In this document: positions 36,470 to 37,117 of the stretch, piece by piece
Numbering within the stretch: the first letter of the stretch is position 1
How the letters are laid out: each line of letters opens with the position of its first letter
Source of the DNA: an uncultured Lachnospiraceae bacterium
GTDB taxonomy: Bacteria > Bacillota > Clostridia > Lachnospirales > Lachnospiraceae
Assembly (NCBI GenBank): GCA_905199445.1
Contig: CAJKGK010000029.1
Location: 1-37,117, forward strand
Length of the DNA stretch: 37,117 nucleotides
Direction of reading: 5' to 3'
Position numbers and translations under genes: made by a program
Notes under the pieces: model-generated
What the model was told of the DNA's origin: nothing
The model's database searches: none
What the model saw: the letters and a program-made list of their open reading frames with translations, nothing else

Positions 36470-37117
36470 CTAATAAATATATCCTGTCCCGTGACATTTG
36501 GGACAGATTGTGTGCAGCTGCTCATGAAGCGGCCGACGCTCCTTTTTTCGGGTCATTTCTACAAGGTTTAACCGGGTCATTTCCACAAGCACAGTTTTTA
36601 CACTGTCCCGTTGAAGAACCTGACCGAAATAGTCCATCAGCTGACGCCGTAAATCAGGTGAGCGCATATCGATAAAATCAATCATAATAATACCTGAAAG
36701 GTTCCGAAGTCTGAGCTGACGCCCAATTTCTGCGGCTGCTTCCATATTAATTTTAAAAAATGTCTCCTCCATGGCTTTTTTTCCGGTATATTTTCCGGTA
36801 TTAACGTCAATAACAACCATAGCCTCCGTAGGCTGAATCACAAGATAGCCGCCGCACGGCAGCCACACCTGAGGGTTCAATGCCCGTTTCATCTGTGTTT
36901 CCAGGCTTTTAAGTTTATACAGCGGCCACTGATCATCCGTATAAAGACGGCATCGTTGCGCGCCGATGACCTGGGAAACCACTTCATATATTTCAGGCAG
37001 ATCTGTTGTCACAAGGGAAAGATCACTGTGAGACTGAATATATTTCATATAAACCGGCAGTCCAGAATAAACACAGGTAAAGCATCTGGCATATCGTCCC
37101 TTTTTCAGAATCCCTTC
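36470..37117 (-). CDS. rng: Ribonuclease E/G family protein, C-terminal part (5' end outside window)
   Basis: RNase G/E is an endoribonuclease in rRNA and mRNA processing. Only the last ~216 codons are here; the frame stays open to the window end, so the start is missing and an internal ATG at 37048 is not the start. The catalytic metal aspartates occur in VVIDVNTGKYTG and IIMIDFIDM, QLRLRNLSG lies between them, and the Zn-link CPKCHGTG is at the very C-terminus. The protein ends right after the Zn-link, i.e. RNase G-like without an RNase E scaffold. The rng-rplU-prp-rpmA neighbourhood is typical of Lachnospiraceae, here with two extra genes inserted. Confidence 0.95.
   Translation of the reverse strand, partial: EGILKKGRYARCFTCVYSGLPVYMKYIQSHSDLSLVTTDLPEIYEVVSQVIGAQRCRLYTDDQWPLYKLKSLETQMKRALNPQVWLPCGGYLVIQPTEAMVVIDVNTGKYTGKKAMEETFFKINMEAAAEIGRQLRLRNLSGIIMIDFIDMRSPDLRRQLMDYFGQVLQRDSVKTVLVEMTRLNLVEMTRKKERRPLHEQLHTICPKCHGTGYIY

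Noticed and set aside
1..37117. tRNA, rRNA, CRISPR arrays, insertion sequences
   Set aside because: No cloverleaf, rRNA motif, spaced repeat series or transposase was seen on reading both strands.

Overview
The window is a contiguous piece of a low-to-moderate-GC Firmicute chromosome, most likely a Lachnospiraceae-type Clostridium. This rests on gene content and order (mutS-mutL-miaA, mreBCD-PBP2-minDE-rodA, yggS-sepF-ylmH-divIVA, rng-rplU-prp-rpmA-obgE-yhbY-nadD-yqeK-rsfS), strong GGAGG ribosome binding sites, near-consensus sigma-A promoters, Gram-positive GAAC-N4-GTTC SOS boxes, and an L27 with the Firmicute N-terminal extension plus its Prp protease. No rRNA, tRNA, CRISPR array or insertion sequence was seen. 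The species call is inference, not a database match.

Layout. 1-4738: 3' end of mutS, mutL, miaA and a PLP enzyme (methionine gamma-lyase/YnbB family), tightly packed. 4862-14736: radC, then the envelope and shape genes mreB, mreC, mreD and mrdA (PBP2), and, behind a strong promoter, minD, minE, rodA, mgsA and a lipoprotein D,D-carboxypeptidase. 14737-15323: a self-contained small P-loop gene with its own promoter and terminator. 15326-15535: a DUF378 membrane protein on the minus strand. 15692-23693: a radical-SAM protein, an HlyD-like membrane protein, yggS, sepF, ylmH, divIVA, aroB, lspA and rluD, closed by an intrinsic terminator. 23716-25820: an IbrA/IbrB-like pair (PAPS-reductase-fold plus ParB/Srx-fold proteins) with its own promoter, operator-like dyad and terminator. 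26016-27185: a tyrosine recombinase followed by a perfect 15-5-15 palindrome that resembles a doubled Xer half-site. 27278-30612: a TtcA-like PP-loop enzyme, a divergent yneA-like/lexA SOS pair with four candidate LexA boxes, and a PPi-type phosphofructokinase. 30707-37117, all minus strand: rsfS, yqeK, nadD, yhbY, obgE, rpmA, prp, rplU (with leader), a cytidylate-kinase-like protein, a PAP2 phosphatase and the 3' part of RNase E/G.

How it fits together. Most of the first 25 kb is about growth and division: lateral wall synthesis (MreBCD, PBP2, RodA), septum placement and assembly (MinDE, SepF, DivIVA), carboxypeptidase trimming, and lipoprotein maturation. The SOS pair couples DNA damage to division arrest. 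The minus-strand block is a ribosome assembly and RNA-processing operon.

Most noteworthy: (1) the palindrome next to the recombinase, lying close to where gene orientation switches from almost all plus to all minus, which makes it a candidate dif-type site near a replication terminus; (2) the IbrAB-like cassette; (3) a methylglyoxal synthase with Glu at the position of the catalytic Asp; (4) minDE without an adjacent minC; (5) a PBP2 with an insertion of about 240 residues.
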